64,000 bases of DNA from the NCBI RefSeq assembly GCF_000346615.1, contig NZ_ANNU01000033.1:30689-94688 (forward strand), given 5' to 3'. Shown here piece by piece: positions 25,545 through 37,632 of the stretch (position 1 is its first letter; the number at the start of each line of letters is the position of its first letter). This DNA is from Nafulsella turpanensis ZLM-10. Its GTDB lineage: Bacteria > Bacteroidota > Bacteroidia > Cytophagales > Cyclobacteriaceae. The notes below the pieces were generated by a model. That model worked only from the letters and a program-made list of their open reading frames with translations, was not told the DNA's origin and did no database searches. A program made the translations under genes and the position numbers.

Positions 25545-27530
25545 TCAGGTCCTCAGCTCGTTCATAACGGCACTTTGGTGATTGATGGACTCCTGATGCA
25601 CCGCCTTTAAATACTTTTCAATAAAATCCCTGCTGAGACCGAGTTTTTCCCCCCTGGCAAACGATTGTTCCAGTATGTCGTTCCATCTGGAGGTTTGAAG
25701 AATAGTCAGCTTGTTTTTCTTTTTATACTGGCCAATGCTTTCCACTACCTGCATCCGCTGAGAAAGCATGGTGAAAATTTCGCTGTCGCACTGGTCTACC
25801 TGGTTCCGAAGCCCTTGCAGGGTATCATCTACTAAAACTTTTCCCTCATAGCCTTCCCTGAGTACCAGTTCATTAATTATTTGGGCTAACCTCTCAGGTT
25901 TCACCTGCTGTTTTGCATCACTAAGCGCCTTCTCCGGACTGATATGGCTTTCTATCATCAAACCGGTATAGTTAAGATCCATTGCCTGCTGACTGACTTC
26001 AGCAAGAAGCTCCCTGTTTCCGCAGATATGGCTTGGATCGCAGATCATAGGGAGATCTGGTAATCTTCTTTTCATTTCTACCGGAAGCTGCCACTGCGGC
26101 GCATTGCGATACTTGGTCTCCCCATACTTTGCAAAGCCCCGATGAATGGCTCCAAGCTTCGTAATTCCTGCGCCACTGATACGCTCAATCGCCCCTAACC
26201 AAAGTTCCAGATCAGCATTAATAGGGTTCTTTATCAGAACTGGTATGTCTACGCCCTGAAGGGCATCAGCAATTTCCTGCACAGAAAAGGGGTTTACGGT
26301 GGTTCTGGCACCAATCCACAAAATGTCTACTCCATGCTGAAGAGCTTCTTCCACATGTTGTTTATTGGCTACTTCTACCGCTGTCCTTATACCGGTGGCT
26401 TCCTTTGCTTTTTTTAGCCACTCCAGCCCTACTGTGCCGACTCCCTCAAAATTATTGGGCCTCGTCCTGGGCTTCCAGATACCTGCCCGCAGCACATCTA
26501 CCTTGCCTGTTGCGGCAAGTTGCTGGCAGGTCTCCATTACCTGCTCCTCTGTTTCTGCGCTGCAGGGACCACTGATTACCAAGGGGCGCTGCAGATTAGG
26601 GATCCATTCTGTAATAGGCGAAATCTTAATCTCTCCACCAGCCGATTTGGGCTTTACAAAAGGCTTCTGCCTGTTTTTCAACTCAATGCCATCTAAAATG
26701 CGGCTTATCTGATTGGCTGTTGAAATCATATCGTAGGTTTCCGTTTCCAGCCCTTCATCAATTTTTTCCTTGAACAGCAACAGTTGTTCAATATAAGCCC
26801 CCAATGCTACAGAAACGTGGCGTGCATTCTGGTTAAAAATCGGTGCCCACATATCGGGTGAGCTCCTGGCCAGTCTCACCGTGGAAGCAAAACCACTTCC
26901 TGCCAGGTTAAAAATACTTTTCTCATCTTTCTCTATGTTTAATACCGTGAGACCTAATGCAAAAGAAGAAATATGGGAAAGATGCGAAACAAAGGCTATG
27001 TGGCGATCATGTTCACGTGCCTCCATGTGGATTGAATCCATTTTCAGGCTGGCAAACAATGCCTCCGCTTTTTTTACGGCCCCGGTATCACTTTCATGGG
27101 CATTGCAAATAATATTGACCTTGTTGTCGAACAGTTTGTGGTGCGCTGCTCCTGGTCCGCTGTTTTCTGTACCTGCAATAGGGTGGCAGGCCACGAACTG
27201 CTTTCGGCGGGGATGTTGTTCCACTGCCCGGCAAATGTGCTCCTTAGTGGAGCCAACATCGATTATGACAGTATCCTCTTTAACCTGATCTAAAAGCTCA
27301 AGCAGAATGCCAGGGGCTACATCTACCGGTGTAGCAAGTACAAGCAGGTCACATTTTTGTGCGATGTCAGGCAGGGAGCTTTCTTCCTGAATTATTCCTG
27401 CCTTCTTTGCTATCTGAACATGATGCTGGTTATTATCCGTACCAACTATTCTGGTCGCAAAACCTCTTTTGTTAAGGTCAAGGGCCATTGAGCCTCCAAT
27501 TAGTCCTAATCCTATTATTCCTACAATCAT
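25545..27530 (-). CDS. fusion: prephenate dehydrogenase - DAHP synthase - chorismate mutase
   Basis: 661 residues in three parts. Residues 1-285 form a TyrA-type prephenate dehydrogenase (GIIGLGLIGGSMALDL, NAD-binding; CHPIAGTENSGP active region). Residues about 300-560 form a DAHP synthase of the KDO8P-synthase-like type (PLVISGPCSAETEEQ, AGIWKPRTRPNNF, CDPSHICGN). Residues about 575-655 form an AroQ chorismate mutase (LRNQVDQCDSEIFTMLSQRM). Together they cover the entry step of the shikimate pathway and the two steps toward tyrosine. DAHP synthase/mutase fusions are usual in Bacteroidota; TyrA is normally a separate gene. It follows the aminotransferase gene by 7 bp. Confidence 0.93.
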   Translation of the reverse strand: MIVGIIGLGLIGGSMALDLNKRGFATRIVGTDNNQHHVQIAKKAGIIQEESSLPDIAQKCDLLVLATPVDVAPGILLELLDQVKEDTVIIDVGSTKEHICRAVEQHPRRKQFVACHPIAGTENSGPGAAHHKLFDNKVNIICNAHESDTGAVKKAEALFASLKMDSIHMEAREHDRHIAFVSHLSHISSFALGLTVLNIEKDEKSIFNLAGSGFASTVRLARSSPDMWAPIFNQNARHVSVALGAYIEQLLLFKEKIDEGLETETYDMISTANQISRILDGIELKNRQKPFVKPKSAGGEIKISPITEWIPNLQRPLVISGPCSAETEEQVMETCQQLAATGKVDVLRAGIWKPRTRPNNFEGVGTVGLEWLKKAKEATGIRTAVEVANKQHVEEALQHGVDILWIGARTTVNPFSVQEIADALQGVDIPVLIKNPINADLELWLGAIERISGAGITKLGAIHRGFAKYGETKYRNAPQWQLPVEMKRRLPDLPMICDPSHICGNRELLAEVSQQAMDLNYTGLMIESHISPEKALSDAKQQVKPERLAQIINELVLREGYEGKVLVDDTLQGLRNQVDQCDSEIFTMLSQRMQVVESIGQYKKKNKLTILQTSRWNDILEQSFARGEKLGLSRDFIEKYLKAVHQESINHQSAVMNELRT

Positions 27531-27537
27531 ACCAGTT

Positions 27538-28704
27538 TTATTTTGATGTGTTAAAACCTTTTATTCTTTCAAGGGCTTCTTCCAACTGCCCTAAATCGGA
27601 ACACAGCGATATTCTGATGTACCTGTTTCCATTTGTCCCGAAGATGAAGCCGGGTGTTACAAAAACACCCATTTTATAAAGAAGAACATCCACAAGATTA
27701 CTTACCTCCTCCACGTCCTTTCCTACCCTCCCCCACACAAATAAGCCGGCCTGTTCCCTGCTGTAGGAACACTTTAATTCTTCCATTATTTTCCAGACAA
27801 CAGACCTTCTCGCACTGTAAGTCTGGTTTAGGCTGTCATACCATTGGTGGGGCATCTTTAAAGCTTCTATGGCTGCTTTCTGTATGCCCAGGAACATACC
27901 TGAGTCCACATTGCTTTTTGCGATTAGTATATTCTCAATATGCTGGCGATGGCCGGCGACCATCCCCACCCGCCAGCCGGCCATATTATGAGATTTGCTA
28001 AGGGAGTTTAATTCCAGTACATGCTCAGGTATTCCTTCTCCAGAGAAAATACTAAGAGGCACATCATTCAGGATAAAGCTATAAGGGTTGTCGTGGCAAA
28101 GCAGTATGCCATTACGGCCGGAAAAATCGACCAACTCCTTTAGTTTTGCACGTGATATTTTGGCTCCTGAAGGCATGTGCGGATAGTTAATCCACATAAT
28201 TTTAACCCTGGACAAGTCCTGATCCTGCAAGGCCTTCAGGTCCGGGAGCCAACCGTGTTCCTCCTTCAGCTCATAAAGCTTTACCACACCTCCTGCTATC
28301 CTGGTAGCTGCCGCATAAGCCGGATAGCCTGGATTGGGAATAAGTACCTCATCTCCTTCATTCAGATATGCATTCGAGATATAAGTGATCCCTTCTTTAG
28401 AACCCATTAGCGGAAGAACCTCCGCTTCCGGATTAAGGGAAACCTTATAGTGATTTTCATACCAGTCGCAGAAGGCTTTTCGCAGCTCAGGAATACCTTT
28501 GTAACTTTGGTAACCATGGGCTGCCTGATGTCTTGCCGCCTCATTCAGTGCATTCACTGCCTTTTGGGGAGGTGGCATATCGGGGCTACCGATGCCTAAA
28601 TTGATGATGTCCTTCCCTTCGGCCTTCAAAAGAGCAATCTCCCGGAGTTTCTTCGAAAAATAATATTCCTGGATATCCTGAAGCCTTTCTGCAATGTTGA
28701 TCAT
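27538..28704 (-). CDS. PLP-dependent aminotransferase of the aromatic amino-acid operon
   Basis: 388 residues of the fold-type I aspartate aminotransferase family. It has the substrate-binding start (NLGIGSPDMPPP), the PLP-anchoring region (NYPHMPSGA, where NxPxNPxG is usual), the Schiff-base Lys in ELNSLSKSHNMAGWRVG, and the C-terminal RISL stretch that contains the carboxylate-binding Arg. Its place before the TyrA/DAHP synthase/mutase gene suggests it makes Tyr/Phe from the keto acids, or prephenate from arogenate; LL-diaminopimelate aminotransferase is a related alternative. It is controlled by the two upstream attenuators. Confidence 0.88.
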   Translation of the reverse strand: MINIAERLQDIQEYYFSKKLREIALLKAEGKDIINLGIGSPDMPPPQKAVNALNEAARHQAAHGYQSYKGIPELRKAFCDWYENHYKVSLNPEAEVLPLMGSKEGITYISNAYLNEGDEVLIPNPGYPAYAAATRIAGGVVKLYELKEEHGWLPDLKALQDQDLSRVKIMWINYPHMPSGAKISRAKLKELVDFSGRNGILLCHDNPYSFILNDVPLSIFSGEGIPEHVLELNSLSKSHNMAGWRVGMVAGHRQHIENILIAKSNVDSGMFLGIQKAAIEALKMPHQWYDSLNQTYSARRSVVWKIMEELKCSYSREQAGLFVWGRVGKDVEEVSNLVDVLLYKMGVFVTPGFIFGTNGNRYIRISLCSDLGQLEEALERIKGFNTSK

Positions 28705-28776
28705 ATGTTTCTAAAATTAAATTGCTTCCATATCTTTTTAAGTGCCTCGACTAAATCCATTATTAATCTTTTTAAA

Positions 28777-28809
28777 GAAAAAAAGAGTCCACCGGATGGG
28801 GACTCTTTT
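28777..28809 (-). terminator. second attenuator terminator of the aromatic operon
   Basis: On the minus strand AAAAGAGTCC (complement of 28800-28809) pairs with GGACTCTTTT (complement of 28781-28790) around a 9-nt loop, then a T run (complement of 28777-28784). It lies 18 nt after the stop of leader peptide 2 and about 75 nt before the aminotransferase start, with no other gene between, as expected of a transcription attenuator. Confidence 0.88.
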
Positions 28810-28827
28810 CAATTGAGCTTTCAGCTC

Positions 28828-28914
28828 CTATTTACTATAGATATTCCCTCTTCTCCTTCTTTGCAAAGAGTAGTAATAGTAGAAAGGGTAATATCTGTAA
28901 AGATTCAATTCCAT
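28828..28914 (-). CDS. leader peptide 2 (28 aa, Tyr-rich) of the aromatic operon
   Basis: ATG at 28914, stop TAG at 28828-28830. The 28-residue peptide contains LYRYYPFYYYYSLQ, with seven Tyr and one Phe in residues 6-15 and another Tyr near the end, then four Arg. Runs of the codons for the end products are the mark of ribosome-mediated attenuation: a ribosome that stalls on Tyr/Phe codons lets an antiterminator form. A short GAGCT/AGCTC hairpin lies between the stop and the terminator. I have not proved the alternative fold. Confidence 0.8.
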   Translation of the reverse strand: MELNLYRYYPFYYYYSLQRRRRGNIYSK

Positions 28915-28924
28915 TATACAAAAT

Positions 28925-28947
28925 AAAAAAGCCTCCGTTAGGGAGGC
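28925..28947 (-). terminator. first attenuator terminator of the aromatic operon
   Basis: On the minus strand GCCTCC (complement of 28942-28947) pairs with GGAGGC (complement of 28931-28936) around a 5-nt loop and runs into TTTTTT (complement of 28925-28930). It lies 35 nt after the stop of leader peptide 1 and 10 nt before the start of leader peptide 2. Confidence 0.85.
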
Positions 28948-28982
28948 TTCATTTATAGATTTTTAGCACATAGCTTAGCCCC

Positions 28983-29045
28983 TTAATTACATAAAGTAAA
29001 AAAGTAATAGTAATAATAAGCTGTATGTTTCTTGGCTTCTGTCAT
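28983..29045 (-). CDS. leader peptide 1 (20 aa, Tyr/Phe-rich) of the aromatic operon
   Basis: ATG at 29045, stop TAA at 28983-28985. The peptide contains HTAYYYYYFFTLCN: five Tyr then two Phe in a row. It is followed by the first terminator hairpin, so it can act as an independent Tyr/Phe-sensing attenuator upstream of the second. The start lies about 47 nt after a good -7 box. Confidence 0.8.
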   Translation of the reverse strand: MTEAKKHTAYYYYYFFTLCN

Positions 29046-29091
29046 TTAGGGAGGTAATATAAAATTAAACCTCCACTTTCTAAAGCTTCTG

Positions 29092-29099
29092 CAAAATTA
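29092..29099 (-). promoter_or_regulatory. -7 box of the aromatic operon promoter
   Basis: TAATTTTG on the minus strand matches TAnnTTTG exactly. A TTGG is found 23 nt upstream, slightly further than the usual -33 spacing of 19-21. The distance to leader peptide 1 (about 47 nt) fits a short leader transcript. Confidence 0.55.
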
Positions 29100-29477
29100 T
29101 TTTCCGTTTTTATTTTACTCCCCAAGGAAGCAAACCTGAAGAGGGGCGGCAAAAAGAACCAGTTATTAACTTCTGGCCAAATTCCATCACCCATAGCCTG
29201 CTTGTATTATACCTCTGTCGGGCTATTAATGAAAGGATACTGGGCCAGGCCTGCTTTGGCTATTTAGGTGAGGCCAGCTCTGGGATGCTTACTAATTACG
29301 ATACCAGTATGAAGAAATTTTGGTCGTGAGCAGTCATAGCCGATTTAATTGAGGCATCATTATCAAATTTTCATCCAACGGTAATGCATACCTTTTGTAC
29401 CCTCCTGCTGCAGAGAAAATATTTCCCTAAGCTATTATTTAATTATATTAGCTGGTTGTAAATTTAATTAATAAGAA
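29100..29477. other. intergenic stretch between katG and the aromatic operon
   Basis: About 380 bp with no gene, no transposase homology and no notable repeat on either strand. Confidence 0.45.
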
Positions 29478-29503
29478 AAGGCACCCTGCGAAAAGGGTGC
29501 CTT
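29471..29503 (-). terminator. intrinsic terminator of katG
   Basis: On the minus strand AAGGCACCC and GGGTGCCTT form a 9-bp perfect stem (29495-29503 with 29478-29486) around an 8-nt loop, followed by TTTTCTTAT. It lies 60 bp after the katG stop. Confidence 0.88.
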
Positions 29504-29562
29504 CACTATTTATTATTTCGCTTTCTCCGGCTTGGTTTCTTGGTAAGTGAAAAACCCTGAAC

Positions 29563-32399
<2,837 letters not shown>

Positions 32400-32435
32400 A
32401 AAACGCCTTCCGGAGCATTTCTGGAAGGCGTTTTT
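32400..32435. terminator. bidirectional intrinsic terminator
   Basis: AAAACGCCTTCC (32400-32411) and GGAAGGCGTTTT (32423-32434) form a 12-bp perfect stem with T runs on both sides. It ends the beta-helix protein gene (stop at 32453) on the minus strand. Confidence 0.9.
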
Positions 32436-32452
32436 GTATATCCAGCTTTCTG

Positions 32453-35400
32453 TCAATCCTTAATAACCTTTACAACTTCCCTGTAGCTCCGGCTCTTATT
32501 TTCTACCCTTATTAAGTAAATGCCTTTCTGCATATTTTTTTCAGATAAGTCAATATGGAGTGGCTGCCCAGGAGATAAAGCCGTTGAAAAGCTGCTACGG
32601 TAGTAGACTTTCCCCATTAAATCATAAATCTCGATGTGGTAATCATCCGGCTCCTCTGCCTGTATCGCTAAATTTATATAGCGCTGAAAGGTATTCGGAT
32701 AGGTGGTCAGCCTTATGCTGTTTTCTTTGTCCCCATAAACTACTTCTTTCACCTCCAGCATCATTTCATCAGAGGCAGTAGCCCCTTGGTTATCGGTTGC
32801 TGTAAAACGGAATATATAGATTCCTGCTACTAAATCATGGAGAAATAGGTTGGCCGTATTTGCCTGCTCCATGCGTACGGATGGCCCACTCACCTTTTCC
32901 CACAAAAAGTCTCGGAATACCCCATCTGTATCCATTCCAGTTCCGCTAAGCTTTATACTTTCTTGTGGCAGGTAAATTATTTTGTCTGCCCCGGCGCTAA
33001 CAACAGGGACCTGATTCCTTCGCTGAACTGTAAGAGTCATTTCATCGCTTACAGTAGCTCCTGCATTATCGGTGGCCGAAAAACGGAATAAATAAGTTCC
33101 CTCTACCAGTTCGGTAAGAATAAGGTTAGCAGTTCTTTGCTGACGCATTATTACAGCAGGGCCACTCACCTTTTCCCACAAGAAAGCAGTAAACCGTCCA
33201 TCCGGATCGCGGCCTGTGCCGGATAAGATTAATTTTTCCAGAGGAAGGAAAACAGTTCTGTCAATTCCGGCACTAATTACCGGTACCAGATTGGACTCCT
33301 TCACTACAAGCTTTATTTCATCAGAAGCACTGGCTCCCAGGTTGTCGGTGGCTGTAAAGCGGAAGACATACTCCCCGGCCACCAAATCCTGCAGCTGAGT
33401 ATTGGCTGTACTGGCATCAAGCATGGTTACTGACGGACCACTTATTTTCTCCCACAGAAACTTCCGGAACACCCCATCCGGATCTTTTCCTGTTCCTCTC
33501 AGGTATAGTGATTCAAGCGGTAGAGTAACTATTTTATCCTCGCCGGCATTCACGAAAGGCAATTGATTCTCTGCTTCATCAGTTAATTCTACTGCGCCTA
33601 TTGTTGGAGGATATTTTCGTTCTTTTCCAAAAAAGTCTTCATTTACGCCACTTACCGACATGCCAGCCCCTTTTAAGGTCATGTTTTGTGGAATCAGGTT
33701 CACAGCAGACTCAAAATCAGGGGCAACAGATAATGAGTTAGAATCAAAATGAGTCATCCTTTGCCAAGCCTCCAGATCCGGAACTACTTCTCCATCCCAG
33801 ATAGCCAGAGTATCTCCACTGGTAAACAGGTCATTATAATCGGAAGAAGCAATCTTATCCGTGGTACCATCAAAGTCTCCTGACAGAACAACACCCCCTG
33901 CTAAATTAGCCAGAATATTATTGTACAAATGAACGTTTGGCTCTCCTGTATCACTTTCAATAGACAAAATCTGACTGTTCTTATCCTCTCCATGAAGGTA
34001 AATACTGTTATACTTCAAGTTTATTTCGCCTGGTAGCAGAAATGCCTTTACTCCGGTACTCTTGTCTTCCGAAGTATTTATTGTAATCATATTGTTCGCC
34101 ACCAAAGAAGCTTGTGGATTTCCACCAGTATAGTAAAAATTGATACCGGTGCCCCCTTTTTTCAAAATAATCTTGTTGCTGTTAAGCTCCTGTGGCAGCT
34201 CCCCTTCTAACCAGCTTCCCTCGAAATTGATGCCTGTTGTATTCGGAATACTTGAAACAACAGAATTATTACTTATTTCAAGGATATTGGAACTACTTCT
34301 TACACTAATACCAGTGGCCGAAATATTTTCTCCTTTATCTTCCATCAGGATATTATTTTCATTTACAAGAAAAGCCGATTGAGCGAATAAGGAAATAGCA
34401 GAGCTACCTACCTTAAAAGTATTTCCCAGAATGGCTAAGCTATGATCAGTAGAAAAATGGACGGTTCCTCCCTCCTGCCAGGCTCCCCGACCCGATTTAC
34501 TGATCCCCGCCCCAACAAAGAGGTTATTTCGGTAGATATCCTTATTGGTAGTATAAACCTCCACCCCGCCCTCAATCAGGTTATTTTCGAAGAGAAGGTT
34601 TTCACTAGCCTGAATTTGAATACCAGTGGCGACTGTCATATTCCTGAAGGTGAAATTACTGGTCCCCTCCAGGAGTAGCGCAGGGCCAAATGGATAGGTG
34701 AGCACAACATCCGTACTGTCTCCACTTTCTCCTTGAAAGGTAATTTTGGCTTCCTCACCATAGGAGCCTAGCGTTAATTGTTCCTGGTACACTCCAGGCC
34801 TTACTAAAAAATGAAGACTATCTACGGGCGTCCCACTTTCGATAAAGGCCAACGCTTCGGTAAAAGAAGCAAAGTCTGCGTTTTCGCCCCCTATGGTATA
34901 AACTCCGGAAACCGGATTTGAAACAGGGGCTTTCTCGACAGCCCCGATAGTTGGGGGATTATTCCGGGTTTGCCCGAAGAAATCGAGAGGTACAGCCTTC
35001 TGGTATTTACCGGCCCCTGCAAGGGCCTCTGCGGGTTCGGTTGGAGTACCGGGATTCACCTTAATGGAATGACTATCGAAGTCGGTAATATGCTGCCATT
35101 CGGCAAAGGAGCTGATTTCCTGCCCTCCCCAGCTGGCAAAAAGGTCAGCATATCCCATATAAAGAGCGTTGTAATCCATGGCTACAACAGAAGCGGGATT
35201 GGCCACTTTGATGCCTGTGCCGCCGGAATTGTTCACGATTATATTATTAAAAACGGAGAAACTGCTTTCCTCTCCTGCAAGCGAAAGGGTATAGTTGGGA
35301 ACATCGTCGGAATGACCCGCCACCTGAATAGTATTATGGTAAAGCTTAACGTGGTTAGGATAAGGATTGGTGATATCCAGCCCGACCAGATTGGAGATAG

Positions 35401-36349
35401 GGTAATAATTGTGGCCCCGGGAATCATACCCATATACATCCACCAGGTTATTGGCTATTAATATTTCGTTTCCTATAGATTTACCTGTGGTAATCATTAG
35501 GCCAATGCCCCCACCATCGATTATGCTCACCCTGTTTCCTGTAAATTCCGCTGCAGCCCCTGAATTCAGGATGATTCCCGCTCCGGAAGTTAATTTGTTT
35601 TCATTAATTTCTTTTCCGTACCAGCTATTGGTCACGCTAATGCCTCCTCCCGCATCAATTTCATTTTTGCTGATGGAAAAACCCTGCTGTCCTTCTACTT
35701 CAATTCCTCCCTGGTCAAATCTATTTCCTTCTACTGTTAGCCCCTCGTCAAATACCGGTGCAGCGGGGTTCCAGGGAGCTTCATTTACTTTTACAATTTT
35801 GCCGGTCTGGAAGTAATTGTTCCGATATACATGCAGATGGCTTCTTGCCTCTGCCGAAGAACGTGCCACCACAGAACCAGTCAGGAGGTTATTTTCTAAG
35901 CGAAAGCAGTCCGTTCCGGGAGCTGTAAGAATATCATTGCCAATGCCCAGGTGCCGGAACTCTATTCCGTCGACTCCATTTAGCTGAATAACGGATTCGG
36001 TACCTTCCGGTGCCTTAAGGGCTACTTCAGCAGGCGACTTTCCGGTTCCTTCAAACTTTACAGGAGCACTGCACGAACTACCGGGAATGTTATTGATAAC
36101 CACCTGCTCCTGATAGACGCCCGGCCGTATCTGGAAAGTGACTGCAGCCGAAATACCCTCCCTTTCCAGTGTTTTGATTGCTTCGGTTAAAGTTGCAAAG
36201 CTTGCATCGTTCCCACCAATGGTATAGGTGCCGCTAAGCTGGGCATAAGCTGCCGGACTAGCAAGGAGACTGCCGAAAAGGCAGCAAAGAAAAAAACAAT
36301 AAGTATTTAAGGCGCTGTGGCCTTCCGGAATGTGGTAAAATTTTTTCAT
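32453..36349 (-). CDS. large secreted beta-helix/PKD protein with T9SS type A sorting domain
   Basis: 1298 residues. A signal peptide ends around SPAAYAQ. Two successive beta-helix blocks follow (each starts YTIGG and NDASFATLTEAIKTLE or NADFASFTEALAFIE), with many NNxI/GNxF rungs as in right-handed parallel beta-helices. Then come three PKD-like repeats of about 95 residues (for example AGEDKIVTLPLESLYLRGTG with DPDG and FLWEKISGPSV). The C-terminal 80 residues are a T9SS type A sorting domain (TYPNTFQRYINLAI, IYDLMGKVYY, KGIYLIRVEN). It is exported by the type IX system to the surface or medium; polysaccharide binding or cleavage is possible but no catalytic site is recognised. Confidence 0.88.
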   Translation of the reverse strand: MKKFYHIPEGHSALNTYCFFLCCLFGSLLASPAAYAQLSGTYTIGGNDASFATLTEAIKTLEREGISAAVTFQIRPGVYQEQVVINNIPGSSCSAPVKFEGTGKSPAEVALKAPEGTESVIQLNGVDGIEFRHLGIGNDILTAPGTDCFRLENNLLTGSVVARSSAEARSHLHVYRNNYFQTGKIVKVNEAPWNPAAPVFDEGLTVEGNRFDQGGIEVEGQQGFSISKNEIDAGGGISVTNSWYGKEINENKLTSGAGIILNSGAAAEFTGNRVSIIDGGGIGLMITTGKSIGNEILIANNLVDVYGYDSRGHNYYPISNLVGLDITNPYPNHVKLYHNTIQVAGHSDDVPNYTLSLAGEESSFSVFNNIIVNNSGGTGIKVANPASVVAMDYNALYMGYADLFASWGGQEISSFAEWQHITDFDSHSIKVNPGTPTEPAEALAGAGKYQKAVPLDFFGQTRNNPPTIGAVEKAPVSNPVSGVYTIGGENADFASFTEALAFIESGTPVDSLHFLVRPGVYQEQLTLGSYGEEAKITFQGESGDSTDVVLTYPFGPALLLEGTSNFTFRNMTVATGIQIQASENLLFENNLIEGGVEVYTTNKDIYRNNLFVGAGISKSGRGAWQEGGTVHFSTDHSLAILGNTFKVGSSAISLFAQSAFLVNENNILMEDKGENISATGISVRSSSNILEISNNSVVSSIPNTTGINFEGSWLEGELPQELNSNKIILKKGGTGINFYYTGGNPQASLVANNMITINTSEDKSTGVKAFLLPGEINLKYNSIYLHGEDKNSQILSIESDTGEPNVHLYNNILANLAGGVVLSGDFDGTTDKIASSDYNDLFTSGDTLAIWDGEVVPDLEAWQRMTHFDSNSLSVAPDFESAVNLIPQNMTLKGAGMSVSGVNEDFFGKERKYPPTIGAVELTDEAENQLPFVNAGEDKIVTLPLESLYLRGTGKDPDGVFRKFLWEKISGPSVTMLDASTANTQLQDLVAGEYVFRFTATDNLGASASDEIKLVVKESNLVPVISAGIDRTVFLPLEKLILSGTGRDPDGRFTAFLWEKVSGPAVIMRQQRTANLILTELVEGTYLFRFSATDNAGATVSDEMTLTVQRRNQVPVVSAGADKIIYLPQESIKLSGTGMDTDGVFRDFLWEKVSGPSVRMEQANTANLFLHDLVAGIYIFRFTATDNQGATASDEMMLEVKEVVYGDKENSIRLTTYPNTFQRYINLAIQAEEPDDYHIEIYDLMGKVYYRSSFSTALSPGQPLHIDLSEKNMQKGIYLIRVENKSRSYREVVKVIKD

Positions 36350-36923
36350 AAAAAATAATGGTTATACCAGATAAAAAGTGATTTTATCAATATAACCAAT
36401 TGATTATCAAATAAAAAGAAACAAAGAATGTTCTTTGGCTTTTATAAGGAAAAAATAAAATTGTCCTCTCCAACTTAAGTGTAGCCTTCACAGATGTAGG
36501 ATATAGATCATTAAAATGGAAGGGCTGTTATCGCCTTCATTGCTAAAGTAAGACCATTAAGATAAGGTTGGACAGGAATTATCCAGGTGCAGGTAAAGCT
36601 GCGGCCACTCCACCACCTTACCGTAACAAGAGGTGGCCGGGCAGCTGTTAAAATATTCTGCGACACAATAGAAAAAATGGGTATTCCTGGGAGAATTTTT
36701 GAGCCCAGGGTTATGAAGAGGTGGCAGAGAAAGGGGAAGAAGAGACCTGCAAGCTCATTAAAGCTTGAAGCGAAGAATAGGATAGTTTTAAGTACTGCAG
36801 GATGAAGGGATTGACTCCTGAGCCTTATCAGGTATAGCTTTATCTCCTAAATAGTTGCCCACCTGAGAAAAAGGAGTTGGCAGACTTCTCCTCAAATACC
36901 GCCCTTTCCTGCAGCGAATTTAT
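36350..36923. other. intergenic stretch, no supported gene
   Basis: About 570 bp. A plus-strand open frame at 36587-36805 (72 aa, basic, containing LHHLTVTRGGRAAVKIF) might be the tail of a lost transposase-like gene, but I cannot identify it. The rest contains nothing I recognise. Confidence 0.4.
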
Positions 36924-37301
36924 TTAACCGAAAATGCCAAAAAACTTTTTCTTTGGCTGAGGTTTGGTAAAGTAGGCAATTGCCAGCTCCGATAGCCCAA
37001 CAGCCAGATGCGGGAACCAGCTTCTCTTTCGGAATCCAAAAATAAAAGGAGATGCTGCCATTAAGGCGCCATTCATATAATCAAGCTGAAGGTGCTTTTT
37101 CATGCTCATTTTCTTTTTTACACCAAGCTCATAATTTGTCAACAGGCTTTGTACCAGGGCACCGGCTCCCAAAGCCACAGGCAGGTAAGTTTCTACTCCT
37201 TTTCTTTTACCACTAAAAATAAGCGGTAAAGTTAGCAGCGATGCAGCCGTCATATAATCGATATAGGCATGCGTTTTAGTGGGTATCAGGTTTGTTTTCA
37301 T
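36924..37301 (-). CDS. SPW-repeat-like membrane protein
   Basis: 125 residues with two similar halves, each having a short motif and two hydrophobic stretches: THAYIDYMTAASLLTLPLIF and LQLDYMNGALMAASPFIFGF. The second half is close to the SPW motif (SPWxFG). These proteins are found in the inner membrane and their role is unknown. The C-terminus is basic (PQPKKKFFGIFG). Confidence 0.6.
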   Translation of the reverse strand: MKTNLIPTKTHAYIDYMTAASLLTLPLIFSGKRKGVETYLPVALGAGALVQSLLTNYELGVKKKMSMKKHLQLDYMNGALMAASPFIFGFRKRSWFPHLAVGLSELAIAYFTKPQPKKKFFGIFG

Positions 37302-37572
37302 ATCTTTAAGCTTTTTATTTTACTTTACCTGATTTTTGCCAGGGAGGTTTCTGAAAAAGACCAATAAGATGTTCTCCTCAAGCCTGCTGGGGTCTGGTAC
37401 CATAAAAACAGAAAGTAGAAAAGAGGGCCCTGTTTATGTAATGAGGAGAATATGTTTTTTTTTGGAAGTACAGGTTTACTTCTTTTTTGCCATGTGCAGA
37501 AAAGGAGAATACACCCTTTAGCAACACCAGCCATTCAGGAGGTTATTTTAAAGTTCTTCGGATGGAAAACAA
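37302..37572. other. intergenic stretch, no supported gene
   Basis: About 270 bp between the membrane protein and the yceI terminator. Open frames on both strands overlap each other without recognisable domains. Confidence 0.4.
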
Positions 37573-37606
37573 AAAAGAGACCGCCTGAAAACCAGTGCAG
37601 CCTCTT
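37571..37606 (-). terminator. intrinsic terminator of yceI
   Basis: On the minus strand AAGAGGCTG pairs with CGGTCTCTT (9 bp, two G-T pairs) around a 14-nt loop, followed by TTTT (complement of 37571-37574). It lies about 30 bp after the yceI stop. Confidence 0.75.
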
Positions 37607-37632
37607 CTTCTATCGATCAGCTAAGTAAAAGC

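Noticed and set aside
29041..29074. GGAGGT/ACCTCC inverted pair before leader peptide 1
   Set aside because: It may take part in alternative folding with the first terminator, but I cannot show this without folding the RNA, so it is not listed as a feature.
36587..36805. 72-aa basic open frame on the plus strand
   Set aside because: It is short and isolated with no recognised domain; possibly a trace of a lost element, but there is not enough to call a gene.
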